A stretch of 47,400 bases of DNA from Endozoicomonas sp. (ex Botrylloides leachii) (GTDB lineage Bacteria > Pseudomonadota > Gammaproteobacteria > Pseudomonadales > Endozoicomonadaceae), in NCBI GenBank assembly GCA_028728195.1, contig JAQYUY010000078.1:1-47400 (forward strand), in the 5' to 3' direction. The stretch's first letter is position 1; each line of letters opens with the position of its first letter. The notes below the pieces were generated by a model that was given only the letters and a program-made list of their open reading frames with translations, searched no databases and was not told the origin of the DNA. Shown one piece after another: positions 24,431-33,967 of this stretch. The position numbers and the translations under genes were made by a program.

Positions 24431-26365
24431 TCAGCAAATTTTTATGACTTTACCGCCGCGATGCTGAGCTTTAAATAATAAATCCACATTACTACTCGAG
24501 GGTTCAAAATCTTTCACAATATCAATTAGTAAATTACGAGCTGTTGCACTGGCCTTGTTTTCGACTGCTTGGTGCATGCTGCGTAGCACGAAATCTAACC
24601 GTTGGCGCGATACAAACTCTTCATCCGCAGTCATAATGCGAGGGTGTAAAGTGCCGCTGGCATTACTTCCGATTAATAGCTCTTCATAAAGCTTTTCACC
24701 TGGACGCAGTCCTGAGTAAACGATTTCGATATCGCCTTGCGGGTGATTGGTATCTTTTACTGTTCGTCCGCTTAAACGAATCATCTGTTTGGCTAGATCG
24801 GCAATTTTAACCGGCTCGCCCATATCCAATAGAAAAACGTCACCGCCTTTAGCCATACTACCTGCTTGAATTACCAGTGATGCAGCTTCAGGTATAGTCA
24901 TAAAATAGCGGTTAATTTCTGGATGAGTCACGGTTACAGGCCCACCAATAGCTATTTGTTTCTTAAATAGCGGTACTACGGAGCCAGATGAGCCAAGTAC
25001 ATTACCGAAGCGTACCATTGAAAAAATAGTTGATGAGCCATTTTCCGATGCAAGCAATTGCACTACCATCTCGGCTAGGCGCTTGGTCGCGCCCATAACG
25101 TTGGTTGGACGAACCGCTTTGTCGGTTGAGATCAGAATAAAACGTTCAACATCGGCTTTTTTCGCTGCAAGTGCCGTTGTTTCTGTACCAAAGGTATTAT
25201 TTTTGATGCCTTCTAGCACATTGTGCTCTACTAGGGGTACATGTTTATAGGCTGCTGCATGATAGACTGTCTTAACATTGAACTGCGAAAATACTTGATA
25301 AATAAGACCGTAATTCAGCACTGAACCTAGTATTGGATAGATGGAACACTTGGGATTTATGTCTTGAGCTAACTGCAATAATTCAGACTCTATTGCATAA
25401 AGCGCAAATTCATTCTGCTCAAACAAAATAACCGATTTTGCGCCATTGCTGACTGCTTGCCGAGCCAATTCAGAACCGATGGAACCACCTGCGCCTGTAA
25501 TGCATACTGCTTTAGCAGTGATGCTGCACTCGATTAACGCTTTCTGAGGCGTTACCTGGTCACGGCCAAGTAGGTCCTCAATCTCAACCTCGCGAATTTC
25601 ATCTAGTGGCTCGCTAGCGATAATCTCCGGTATTAATGGCATTATTTTAATATACACATTTAGCTCAGATGCTGATCGAATAATAGCACTACGGCGCGCC
25701 TCAGTTGCATCAGGCAGTGCTAGCAACAGCATATTAACCTGATTTTCTTGAATCAAATCTGCCAAAGTTGATGGATCATAGACGGGCAGGCCTTGCACCT
25801 GACTGTTCCATAATCCTTTGTCATCATCTACGAACGCAACAGGTGTATATTCAGCAGCTCCTTGCAGCAATATCGCCAATTGTGAACCCGCATCGCCGGC
25901 GCCATAGATAATTACACGAACGCGATTGGAGTAATGCGATATTAACCAGTGATAGTAACTGCGAATTGACAGCCGGCTGCCGCCTAGATAGAGCCAAGCG
26001 CTTAATCCAAAAATGATTGGTACTGAACGAGGAACATGGGTTAAGCCAAATAATTGTGTAAAAATATATGCCCCTGCAATGACTAACCCGACACCTAAGG
26101 CGATTGACTGCAAAACTTTTACGTTCATAAAGCGTATGACGGCTCGATAGAGACCAAGTTTAATAAAAACGGTAACTCCAAACAGGGGGATGAATATAAA
26201 TAGTGGCCAAGATGGTTCAAGATGACTAGCAGGCCACCAATTCGAGAAGCGAAGAGCAAAGGCTGCCCAAAGACAAAATACAAGAGCAGAGACGTCTGTA
26301 AAGAGCAGGATTACCCGCTTAGCATTGCGCGAAAGGCGCGTCAAAATTGAGTTAGAATCAGGCAC
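24431..26365 (-). CDS. CapD/WbpM/PglF-type nucleotide-sugar 4,6-dehydratase
   Basis: A 644-aa membrane-anchored polysaccharide biosynthesis protein of usual length. About four membrane segments (residues 15-130) precede a CoA-binding-like Rossmann domain (VIIYGAGDAGSQLAILLQ). The catalytic short-chain dehydrogenase domain follows, with CITGAGGSIGSELARQA for NAD and LISTDKAVRPTNVMGATKR as the catalytic segment. Homologues convert UDP-GlcNAc to the 4-keto-6-deoxy sugar for O-antigen, capsule or glycan modification. It appears to use GTG 26365 and has no strong ribosome binding site. It faces motY end to end and belongs functionally with galE and galU further on. Confidence 0.92.
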   Translation of the reverse strand: MPDSNSILTRLSRNAKRVILLFTDVSALVFCLWAAFALRFSNWWPASHLEPSWPLFIFIPLFGVTVFIKLGLYRAVIRFMNVKVLQSIALGVGLVIAGAYIFTQLFGLTHVPRSVPIIFGLSAWLYLGGSRLSIRSYYHWLISHYSNRVRVIIYGAGDAGSQLAILLQGAAEYTPVAFVDDDKGLWNSQVQGLPVYDPSTLADLIQENQVNMLLLALPDATEARRSAIIRSASELNVYIKIMPLIPEIIASEPLDEIREVEIEDLLGRDQVTPQKALIECSITAKAVCITGAGGSIGSELARQAVSNGAKSVILFEQNEFALYAIESELLQLAQDINPKCSIYPILGSVLNYGLIYQVFSQFNVKTVYHAAAYKHVPLVEHNVLEGIKNNTFGTETTALAAKKADVERFILISTDKAVRPTNVMGATKRLAEMVVQLLASENGSSTIFSMVRFGNVLGSSGSVVPLFKKQIAIGGPVTVTHPEINRYFMTIPEAASLVIQAGSMAKGGDVFLLDMGEPVKIADLAKQMIRLSGRTVKDTNHPQGDIEIVYSGLRPGEKLYEELLIGSNASGTLHPRIMTADEEFVSRQRLDFVLRSMHQAVENKASATARNLLIDIVKDFEPSSSNVDLLFKAQHRGGKVIKIC

Positions 26366-26657
26366 TATGCTGAATCCGGGTTCTGGTGCAAACTAATACA
26401 ACCTCCAAATCGACTATCCTCTCTCTTGAGTATTTCAACCCAACTTAACTGGCACTGAAGTAATATAACACATGCAATCAATATATTGCTTTATATGTGG
26501 GCCTGCTGCTGGTAGATTCTTTACTATCTACACTAAGAAATAGAGAGCAAGAATGAGTCTATAAACCAGACAATACAAACAGTTGATATAAGAACAACGA
26601 TATCAGATGGAGACACTTCTTGAAAAATATTTTTTTCAAAAAAGGGGGCAGAGTATT

Positions 26658-27278
26658 GGCACTGTTGCAAACTAGACAGAAAGTGTTAAAACACTAGCAC
26701 TTGGGTGTGCTACAAACTAAATACCCTTTCTACCAAGCGCACCCCTCCCAAGGGGTTCGCGTAATACCAACTATCAGCTTGCCCCTTTTTCAGGGCTTGC
26801 ATAGCTTCAATCCCTTTAATGGTGGCATAAGCTGTTTTCGTGGATTTAAACCCCAACATAGGGTTGGTAATCCGCTTTATTTTTCCATGGTCACACTCAA
26901 TGACATTGTTGAGATATTTGACCTGATGATGTTGTAGGTAGTCGGGATGACAGGTAAAAATTCAGTGTATTACCATATTTATCAGCTGCACCATGAGCAA
27001 GGCTTGAGGTAATACAAGCGTAGTCGTTTCTCCAGCTCAGGTGCATACTTTTGGACTCAGCGGTAAATGGCCGTATGATCAACTTCAACGCCTCGCCCTA
27101 ACATCATATCCTCTAGATCCCAGTAGCTGATACCGTATTTGCAATATCAGCGAACTGCCCAAAGGATCACTTTAGAAGGAAAGTTTTGATTGGAGAAAGA
27201 TTCCATGAGCGGTTTCTTATGCAGAGGAAATATTTAAGGCATAACAACTATATCGGGATCTCACTTTGCAATAGTGCC
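26658..27278 (-). mobile_element. IS6-family insertion sequence, internally deleted
   Basis: Both IS6/IS26-type termini are visible: GGCACTGTTGCAAA at 26658-26671 and TTTGCAATAGTGCC at 27265-27278, one mismatch apart as inverted repeats. The 621-bp length is short of the roughly 800 bp usual for the family because of internal deletions. It sits between the CapD-like gene and the CNNM gene, and a partial MITE-like repeat follows at 27312. Confidence 0.88.
26710..27215 (-). pseudogene. IS6-family transposase, broken
   Basis: Read on the minus strand the fragments are VILWAVR-stop-YCKYGISYWDL with RGVEVDHTAIYR-stop-VQKYAPELEKRLRL, then (other frame) ADKYGNTLNFYLS, then (third frame) YLNNVIECDHGKIKRI, NPMLGFKSTKTAYATIKGIE and the C-terminal LVERVFSL ending at 26710. 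Two in-frame TGA codons, at least two frame changes and the loss of the segments carrying the first two catalytic Asp residues make it non-functional. Confidence 0.85.
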
Positions 27279-27311
27279 AGAAATTCAGCCGCAGTGCTGT
27301 TATTCAGATAG

Positions 27312-27350
27312 CCAGCGCGATAGCGTAGTTAAAAAAGCAGAATGGTATAA
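27312..27350. repeat. Partial copy of the TTATACCAAT-ended MITE-like repeat
   Basis: CCAGCGCGATAGCGTAGTTA followed by AAAAAGCAGAATGGTATAA aligns with the right end of the element at 38821-38928 (CAGCGCAATAATGTAGTTAG and on to the end). The left half is missing, apparently lost next to the IS6 relic. Confidence 0.6.
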
Positions 27351-27375
27351 TTCAGTTTTCCGCTACCATTTGTTA

Positions 27376-28323
27376 TTAAGCAGACTTATGTAAGATGGCT
27401 CGATATATCTGTTTAACGGTAATAAATTTGCTTTCTTCGGGGCTATCACCAGGCAAAATAGCGACAGAAGCTTTAGCCGATCGAAACATCTCTAGGGCTT
27501 CCAGTAAGGTGGTTTCAGGCTCCAAAAAAATGGCCTGTTTTGCAAGATCGCCAATAGTTTTGTGTTGCTCGCCATTGAGAACCGCTCGGGCAAGGTGTCG
27601 ATAAAGCACAATGCCTGTAGCTCGACCCTGAGAAATAACAATATAGCGCTTATAGTTAGAATGCTTGACTTTTTCGTAAATTGACTCAATGGTCGCATCT
27701 GATGGCAGCCATATCATTGGCCCTTGATCAGCCAATAAATCTGTTAGTCGGCGATTATGTATATTAAGCGCATGCTCGGCAATGAAACTTTCTTCACGGC
27801 CTATCACGCCACTTTTGCTGTAGTATTTTATAATACTTCTTAAATCATCTCGGGTGATTTTATCTGCGCGCTTGAACCTCAACATTCGCGACCAAAGCAT
27901 GACACACCACAACAATGGTTTTAACAGTCGGCAGGCAATACGTACAACGGGCGCTAATGCTTCCAATACCTGGGGCGCAATTTGTACTGCAACCAACTTT
28001 GGCAGTACTTTGGCAAAAACCAACATAAAATAGGTTAGCAATCCAGTAAATAATGTAAGTGTTAGGTTATCAAGATGGCCTGCTGCTAGAGCACCAACCA
28101 TTGAACTGCCAGCAATACTTATAATGGTTGTTATTAGTACTATAGACGACAAGTGATCGCTTTTGTTGTGAATGACATATTTTATATCTTTCTCGCGCAA
28201 TGGGTTCTTACGTAGAATTCTGGCAAGTCTCAAATCATCAATACTGATGATCACAGCCTCAAGCATTGAAAAAAAACCAGTGATTAAGATAATACAAACA
28301 GCAACGACAACAACTAGCAGCAT
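27376..28323 (-). CDS. CNNM (DUF21) membrane protein with CBS pair
   Basis: A 315-aa protein. An N-terminal CNNM transmembrane domain (about residues 1-150) has the hallmarks GFFSMLEAVIISI, the SIVLITTIISIAGSSMVGAL helix and LVFAKVLPKLVAVQ. A cytoplasmic CBS-domain pair (about 190-310) follows. CorC/YfjD/MpfA proteins carry an additional C-terminal CorC_HlyC domain of about 80 residues, and that domain is absent. Family members are linked to Mg2+ or Co2+ efflux and tolerance. This short form could be a transporter or a divergent sensor. It is divergent from waaA with a 170-bp shared promoter region. Confidence 0.82.
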   Translation of the reverse strand: MLLVVVVAVCIILITGFFSMLEAVIISIDDLRLARILRKNPLREKDIKYVIHNKSDHLSSIVLITTIISIAGSSMVGALAAGHLDNLTLTLFTGLLTYFMLVFAKVLPKLVAVQIAPQVLEALAPVVRIACRLLKPLLWCVMLWSRMLRFKRADKITRDDLRSIIKYYSKSGVIGREESFIAEHALNIHNRRLTDLLADQGPMIWLPSDATIESIYEKVKHSNYKRYIVISQGRATGIVLYRHLARAVLNGEQHKTIGDLAKQAIFLEPETTLLEALEMFRSAKASVAILPGDSPEESKFITVKQIYRAILHKSA

Positions 28324-28493
28324 ATCTATGCCTCCCTTGGCAGCGTCTCAAGTAAAAAAACAAAATATCCGACTTGTTATTTATCGGCAGATTACTTATG
28401 AGGTTCAGCCGAAATTCAAGTACACTAATCCAGTATTTCACAAATATGCCTAATGTAGATTCCCTTTATTTAACAAAGAGACAGTATAATCCC

Positions 28494-29807
28494 ATGGCTC
28501 GGTTTATATACTCATGCTTGCTGTATTTGATCACACCTGCGGTGTTGCTCAGAATGTTATGGCGTTCTCGGAAAACATCAGCTTATCGTAAGCGCTGGGG
28601 AGAACGACTGGGTTTTTCTCCTCGCCTTACAAGGCAGAATCCTGTCATCTGGGTACATGCGGTTTCTGTAGGTGAAACCATTGCCAGCGCTTCTCTAATT
28701 AAAGCATTACAACGGCATTATCCAGACCATTATTTTCTAATTACCACCATGACCCCTTCTGGCTCCGAGCGAGTAAAGGCCATCCATGGTAACGCACTCG
28801 CGCATAGCTATATTCCTTACGATCTTCCATGTGCTCTATCACGTTTTTTAAATCGCACCTCGCCGTGTATAGCAATCATGATTGAGACAGAGCTATGGCC
28901 AAATACCATTGCTGCCTGCAATAAAAGAAACATACCTGTCATCGTCGCTAACGCCCGTCTTTCTAAGTATTCAGCCAAAGGCTATTCAAGGTTTGGGTGG
29001 ATAACTCGCCCAATGCTACAACAACTCAGTATCGTTGCTTGCCAACATACCGATGATGGTGAGCGCTTTCTAAACCTCGGATTACAAAAAGAGAAGTTAC
29101 ATATTACCGGCAATATTAAATTTGATATTCAAGTCTCAGAAGAAACCAAACGATCAGCGGCTGAATTGCGCACATCTTGGGAAAAGGGGTTTGGCAAGCC
29201 TGCTCAAATTTTTATTGCCTCTAGCACGCATGCAGGAGAAGAACAGCTGATTATTGATGCATTCATACAGTTAAAGCATCAACATAGAGATTTACTATTA
29301 GTGCTAGTACCGCGTCACCCTGAACGATTTAATACGGTATTCCAACAAGCTTACCATAATGGACTGAATACAATCCGATATAGTCAGCATGAGCGTGTTT
29401 CCTTTGATACGGATATTATCCTTGGTGATACTATGGGTGAAATGATGAAGTTTTTTTCTGCTTCTGATATAGCTTTTGTCGGCGGCAGCCTTATTGAAAG
29501 AGGAGGGCATAATGTACTAGAGCCGGCTGCCGTTGGCCTTCCTATTCTTACTGGTGCTTATACATTCAATTTTCAGGATATTACCTCTTCTCTGGAAAAA
29601 GCTAGAGGGCTTATTAGAGTAAGAAACGCTAATGATTTAATTATTGAAATTAACAAATTGCTGATGGATAAACATTACCAAAATAATATTGGCAATAATG
29701 CAAAGTACTTTGTAGAAAATAATCAAGGGGCATTAAATAGGTTGCTTTCTGTAATTATCCGTCAGATTGCTACTAAAACAACAGCAAGCACGGTTAGAAC
29801 GAACTAA
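28494..29807 (+). CDS. waaA: Kdo transferase WaaA (KdtA)
   Basis: A 437-aa protein from ATG 28494, the start matching family N-termini (MARFIYSCLLYLITPAVLLR membrane anchor, then RKRWGERLGF). Conserved blocks are VIWVHAVSVGETIASASLIK, TTMTPSGSERV, IETELWPNTI, ASSTHAGEE and GGSLIERGGHNVLEPA. It transfers Kdo from CMP-Kdo to lipid A precursor at the inner membrane, an essential step of LPS assembly. The frame is open further upstream to 28374, but the added residues are not family-like. A bidirectional terminator overlaps its 3' end. Confidence 0.95.
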   Translation: MARFIYSCLLYLITPAVLLRMLWRSRKTSAYRKRWGERLGFSPRLTRQNPVIWVHAVSVGETIASASLIKALQRHYPDHYFLITTMTPSGSERVKAIHGNALAHSYIPYDLPCALSRFLNRTSPCIAIMIETELWPNTIAACNKRNIPVIVANARLSKYSAKGYSRFGWITRPMLQQLSIVACQHTDDGERFLNLGLQKEKLHITGNIKFDIQVSEETKRSAAELRTSWEKGFGKPAQIFIASSTHAGEEQLIIDAFIQLKHQHRDLLLVLVPRHPERFNTVFQQAYHNGLNTIRYSQHERVSFDTDIILGDTMGEMMKFFSASDIAFVGGSLIERGGHNVLEPAAVGLPILTGAYTFNFQDITSSLEKARGLIRVRNANDLIIEINKLLMDKHYQNNIGNNAKYFVENNQGALNRLLSVIIRQIATKTTASTVRTN

Positions 29808-29814
29808 CCGTGCT
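29787..29814. terminator. Bidirectional terminator between waaA and tolC
   Basis: AGCACGGTTAG (29787-29797) pairs perfectly with CTAACCGTGCT (29804-29814), giving an 11-bp stem with a 6-base loop. It is followed by TTTAAAAT on the plus strand. The two genes converge here, so it can serve both. It overlaps the last codons of waaA. Confidence 0.75.
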
Positions 29815-29828
29815 TTAAAATAACAGCA

Positions 29829-31271
29829 TTATTTTATTCCAGATGAAATACTTTCACCTTTTTTAAAGGTGATCCATTTGTTTAGGTCTTGTATGTCAGA
29901 TGGGCTTAAAGTGCCGGCTGACTGTTTGAGCTTCAGTGTGTTGATAATAAAATCATACCGCGCATTCAAATAATCCCGCTGGGAAGCATACAGCTTTTGT
30001 TGAGCATCCAACACGTCGGTAATGTTTCGCGTACCCACCTGATAGCCACTTATGGTTGCTTTCAATGCGCTTTCAGCGGAAATAATGCCTTGCTTTTGCG
30101 CTTTTACCCGATCAACATCAGAATTTGCCGTTAAAAAATAACTTCTGGTATTTGAATTCGTTTCACGCAATAGTTTGTCAAAATTTTCTTGAGACTGCTC
30201 CATCTTGTAGGTTGCTTCACGAACTTGAGAGCTTGTCGCACCGCCTGAAAAAATCGGAACCGTCAGATTCAAGCCAAAAACAGTTTGATCACCTTTTCCG
30301 GTATAAAAATTATCCGTGTTAGGCACCTGACTGCCTTTGGTTAGATCTGTAGAGTTATATGTATAGCTTGCAAAAGCATCCACTGTTGGAGCATGACCAG
30401 ACTTCTTAGCCTTAATATTTTCCTCTGCTGCTTGAACGCCTTCCTTTGCTGCTTTTAAAGATAAGTTATTAACAACAGCCTTCTGCACCCAGTCATTAGC
30501 AACCGCAGGTATAGGCGCTACGACAGGCATAGACTTCTTCAGCTTACCAATATGCTCAATAGCCTGATTGGTGATAACCCTGAGTTGTTCGTGACTAACA
30601 GAAACTTTATTTTCTGCAAGAATGCGAATAACTCTTGCATTGTCATATACTGCTCTTGCTTCAAGCACATCAGTTTCTGCAACTAATCCAACATTATACC
30701 GCTCAGTTGCTTGATCCAGCTGCTGTTTTACTGCTTTTTCTTCAGCTTTGGCTGTAACCAAACTATCTTCTGCTCGTAGCACATTAAAGTAAGCTTCTGA
30801 CACCCTGAGAATAAGATTTTGCTGTTGATAAGCAAATTGATATTTAGCTTGGCTAGAAAATGCTTTTGCTTGTCCGTAACTGAACCAGCTATTTAAATTA
30901 AATAAGGGCTGAGTTAATGTTGCTCCCCAGTCGTAGGAGTTGAAATTCTTTTTGTTATTAGCTTGCTGCTCAAGACCTGTTGTTTGTTTATTGTATTGTG
31001 TATTAGCGGTTAAGCTCAAATTGGGAAGTAACTGTGCACGTGCTTGAGGCGCTTGCTCTTCTGTAGCCTTTGCACCGGCTTTGGCAGCAGCCAGTTGAGC
31101 ATCATTTTGTATCGCCAATTTATAAACATCAATCAAATCATAGTTGGCTGCGCCAGCTTTTAAGCTTTGACTTGAGGAAGCTTGTAAGTTCTCAGCGGCT
31201 AAAACCTGCAAGCTTACAGCTGATCCAGCCAGTGTCGCCAGCACAAGAATCTTATGAGGGATTCGTATCAT
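29829..31271 (-). CDS. tolC: TolC-family outer-membrane efflux channel
   Basis: A 480-aa protein with a signal peptide (ILVLATLAGSAVSLQVLAAE) and the twofold TolC repeat. Each half has the DVYKLAIQNDAQLAAAKAG or NNLSLKAAKEGVQAAEENIK type helix and a GATLTQPLFN or GLNLTVPIFSGG beta segment. The ends of the helical barrel read RYNVGLVAETDVLEARAVYD and GYQVGTRNITDVLDAQQKLY. It forms the trimeric outer-membrane duct for tripartite efflux and type I secretion. Length and organisation are normal. No inner-membrane pump is adjacent. Confidence 0.94.
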   Translation of the reverse strand: MIRIPHKILVLATLAGSAVSLQVLAAENLQASSSQSLKAGAANYDLIDVYKLAIQNDAQLAAAKAGAKATEEQAPQARAQLLPNLSLTANTQYNKQTTGLEQQANNKKNFNSYDWGATLTQPLFNLNSWFSYGQAKAFSSQAKYQFAYQQQNLILRVSEAYFNVLRAEDSLVTAKAEEKAVKQQLDQATERYNVGLVAETDVLEARAVYDNARVIRILAENKVSVSHEQLRVITNQAIEHIGKLKKSMPVVAPIPAVANDWVQKAVVNNLSLKAAKEGVQAAEENIKAKKSGHAPTVDAFASYTYNSTDLTKGSQVPNTDNFYTGKGDQTVFGLNLTVPIFSGGATSSQVREATYKMEQSQENFDKLLRETNSNTRSYFLTANSDVDRVKAQKQGIISAESALKATISGYQVGTRNITDVLDAQQKLYASQRDYLNARYDFIINTLKLKQSAGTLSPSDIQDLNKWITFKKGESISSGIK

Positions 31272-31693
31272 ACACTCTACTCCTTCTTTAAAAGCCAGCG
31301 CTAAATTAAGAAATAATCAGAGAAAGCATCTGCCGTTGTTGCTTAGAAAACACTAGATGTAAAGTAGGATATAATGTCTAGGTTTCATAAAAAACAAAGC
31401 TGGCAACCTGCAATAGCATCATCCACGGCACTGTATTACAGTGTACAAATAATTTGCCTAGAATGCGTGGAATCATTGAGATAATCAATAATCAGCTGAA
31501 AATAGTGTCATCGTAGCATACAGTTAACACTGATCAATATCCAACCTTCTCAGTATCCTGTTATATCTAACCTCTACTCTTTGTCAGTGATACAATATTA
31601 ACATGCCATAGGAAAAGTATTACCTAGCTCTATGAAAAAACAGATAGGAAATAGTCATACCATTTTTATGCTAACTCACCAGATGATCACAAT
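31272..31693. promoter_or_regulatory. Upstream region of tolC with a palindrome
   Basis: A 422-bp gap upstream of tolC and of the divergent DUF1249 gene. The one clear structure is the perfect palindrome CACTG-TATTA-CAGTG at 31429-31443, about 160 bp before tolC, a plausible repressor or activator operator. No gene, IS relic or riboswitch fold was recognised here. Confidence 0.35.
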
Positions 31694-32194
31694 ATGCAGA
31701 AATTCGTGACAAAAAAAATTAAGAAAACGGATCTTTCCTATCACCACAGCCTCTGTGAAATAAACTATGCTCGACTTTTACAACTTATGCCTAATGATGA
31801 GGTCAAAGATTACTTTCAGTTCTCTGTTACTTATTCTCACAATAAAGCGAATCATTGCCATATTTTATCTTTTAGTATGTTGCAGCAGTCTCGATATACA
31901 ACGGGTATCAGGATCAAGCTGGATGGTTTTTGGGATCAGTGGGTTGAACAACCAGAACTCGACGTTCGGTTATATCATGATGTTAAGATGGCAGAAGTTA
32001 CCATGGCTCAAAAAGTAAAGCGTTTACCTATAGGAGTAGAGCCGTGCCATTTGGGAGTTTGCCAGCCTAATGAAAAACTGCTATTGAATCAGTTTCTTGC
32101 TGAACTACTAGACTTTTGTATTCAGGGAGGTCATGTTTCACATACTGTTTTCTGTCCAAACGAAAGGCATGAGAATATTTTTAGCCGCTATTAA
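31694..32194 (+). CDS. DUF1249 (YqiB-like) family protein
   Basis: A 166-aa soluble protein with the DUF1249 opening CEINYARLLQLMPNDEVKDY (compare YERNYARL.RLLPDL in family members), then SVTYSHNKANHCHILSFSML, LDVRLYHDVKMAEV and a C-terminal PNEKLLLNQFLAELLDFCIQ helix. Function is unknown for the family. In E. coli the relative yqiB lies near tolC with nudF between them. Here tolC is also the upstream neighbour but nudF is missing, so the linkage is partly conserved. The family call is from memory. Confidence 0.7.
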   Translation: MQKFVTKKIKKTDLSYHHSLCEINYARLLQLMPNDEVKDYFQFSVTYSHNKANHCHILSFSMLQQSRYTTGIRIKLDGFWDQWVEQPELDVRLYHDVKMAEVTMAQKVKRLPIGVEPCHLGVCQPNEKLLLNQFLAELLDFCIQGGHVSHTVFCPNERHENIFSRY

Positions 32195-32220
32195 GTCTAT
32201 CTCTATCCGTATAACCATGA

Positions 32221-32290
32221 GTTATATTGCCTGCTAGTATACAGTTCAAACTTGAATCTAACCAAACTATTATAAAAGATGATGAATTGG
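32221..32290 (+). mobile_element. Tiny IS630-family transposase relic
   Basis: The stretch TACAGTTCAAACTTGAAT aligns with 7662-7679 of the larger IS630 relic, and translation gives VYSSNLNLTKLL-stop-KMMN against the family motif PYSPNLNPIERLWKVMNE. No other part of the element survives in the 32195-32452 gap. Confidence 0.6.
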
Positions 32291-32452
32291 GCGTGCTTGA
32301 AATAATAACGCTTGTCAAATCAAAGGGTTTCCGACAACGATAAATTATGTTTTGGGCGTTATATTACCGCAAATAGGTGTTTCATTAGTGAGCAGAATTA
32401 ACGATTATGTCTAGATAATACGTCCTGCACCTTGAATTAACTTAGGTACATT

Positions 32453-33451
32453 ATGCACATTCTTGTGACCGGGGGGGCGGGCTATATAGGCTCCCACATC
32501 TGTGTTGAGCTGCTAACGTCAGGCCATGATATTGTCGTTTTTGACAATCTATGTAATAGCGCACCTGAAGCGCTCAAGCGTATTGAACAAATAACAGGAA
32601 AGTACATCCCTTTCATAAAAGGGGATATTCGTGATCAGTCCCTACTATCTAGCACGTTCAATGACCATGATTTTGATGCGGTCATTCACTGTGCTGGCCT
32701 GAAATCTGTAGATGAGGCGGTCATGAACCCTCTGAAATACTACGAGAATAATATAAGTGGCACGATTACGCTTTGCCAAGTAATGGCTGAGCACAAGTGT
32801 AGGCATATTATTTTCAGTTCTTCGGCTATGGTCTACGGTTATCCTGATGGATTTCCTATAAAAGAAAATTTCCCCTTATCTGCAATCAATCCATATAGCC
32901 ATTCTAAGCTAGTAATTGAGGAAATATTGCGAGAGCTCCACAAAAAAAACAATGACTGGAACATTGCCATATTGCGCTATTTTAATCCGGCAGGTGCCCA
33001 CTGCTCTGGCATGATTGGAGAGAGCCCAAATGGCACTCCAAACAATTTAATGTCTTATATTTCTCAAGTCGCTACTGGTCATTCAGGGCGCTTAAAAGTA
33101 TTTGGTGATGACTATCCGACAAAAGATGGAACAAAGGTTAGGGATTATATTCATGTAGTCGATCTTGCCCGTGGCCATGTCAGCGCACTGGAAAAACTAC
33201 TCCATGAAAAAAAAGGTGTTCATGTATGGAATCTAGGTGTGGGAAAGGGCTTTAGCGTATTGGAAATAATTAAGGCATTTGAAGCCGCTTCAGGGGAAAA
33301 ATTAACATATAAGGTCACCACTCGTCGCCCTAGTGATATAGCGATCTGCTATGTTGACCCAGGAAAAGCTGAAAGAGAGTTAGGCTGGAAAGCAGAATAT
33401 ACACTAGAGGATATTGTGGCTGACTTATGGCGGCGGTCAAAAACTTCTTAG
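32453..33451 (+). CDS. galE: UDP-glucose 4-epimerase GalE
   Basis: A 332-aa extended short-chain dehydrogenase. The NAD motif VTGGAGYIGSH is at the N-terminus, HCAGLKSVDEA around residue 84 and SSSAMVYG carries the catalytic Ser region. INPYSHSK has the YxxxK pair, ILRYFNPAGAH follows, and the C-terminal RRPSDIAICYVDPGKAEREL is typical of GalE. It interconverts UDP-glucose and UDP-galactose in the cytosol. galU, which makes UDP-glucose, lies 0.5 kb downstream, so the two supply sugar nucleotides for LPS or capsule. Confidence 0.95.
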   Translation: MHILVTGGAGYIGSHICVELLTSGHDIVVFDNLCNSAPEALKRIEQITGKYIPFIKGDIRDQSLLSSTFNDHDFDAVIHCAGLKSVDEAVMNPLKYYENNISGTITLCQVMAEHKCRHIIFSSSAMVYGYPDGFPIKENFPLSAINPYSHSKLVIEEILRELHKKNNDWNIAILRYFNPAGAHCSGMIGESPNGTPNNLMSYISQVATGHSGRLKVFGDDYPTKDGTKVRDYIHVVDLARGHVSALEKLLHEKKGVHVWNLGVGKGFSVLEIIKAFEAASGEKLTYKVTTRRPSDIAICYVDPGKAERELGWKAEYTLEDIVADLWRRSKTS

Positions 33452-33967
33452 CATTACCATTTATTTTATTATAAATACCAACTACATAGCCGTTGCACTT
33501 GCAGGCACAGATTTTAATCTATTACAAGCACAGCGCTCTAATGGGTTTTCTCTGAGCATCTTGTGGTTATTTGATATAATACACACATATTGGGCTTACG
33601 CATTGACAGCATGTTCAAAAATCTGATAATTGCATCCGTATTCATGATTAGCAGTGCCAGATAAAACAATACCACAGGGCGGTTAAGCCAGTTTGTTACA
33701 TTGAACATTTTTAAGTTCGTAACGAATGCCCAGTAAAAAATCACATATTTGGCAGCATATTAAGTATTATATCTCCAGAGAATGCAGATAGTGTAAGTAT
33801 TTGTGAATATTTATCAGCATCAGTGTGAGCTGCTTAAAAAGGTAGTTGGTGTTTTTATTGAGGCGTTTGCAAAAGATAAGGAACACCTGCCACCAAAATT
33901 GGCCGGCACCATTAATATGCAAGTCCTGACATAATATAAATATATCCGTAAGATAAAGAGACCATTA
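33452..33967. other. Intergenic gap between galE and galU
   Basis: A 516-bp gap. Near 33826-33933 a short frame reads ELLKKVVGVFIEAFAKDKEH and then LPPKLAGTINMQVLT before a stop. It is not linked to a start and I could not assign it, so it may be a gene relic. The bases before galU include AAGATAAAGAGACC, a modest ribosome binding site. No terminator was recognised. Confidence 0.4.

Noticed and set aside
26897-27088. 63-codon minus-strand open frame
   Set aside because: It is one frame of the broken IS6 transposase (contains ADKYGNTLNFYLS) and not a separate gene.
33538-33744. 68-codon minus-strand frame between galE and galU
   Set aside because: No ribosome binding site, no recognisable domain and no homology I could see. 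Kept as an unexplained gap only.
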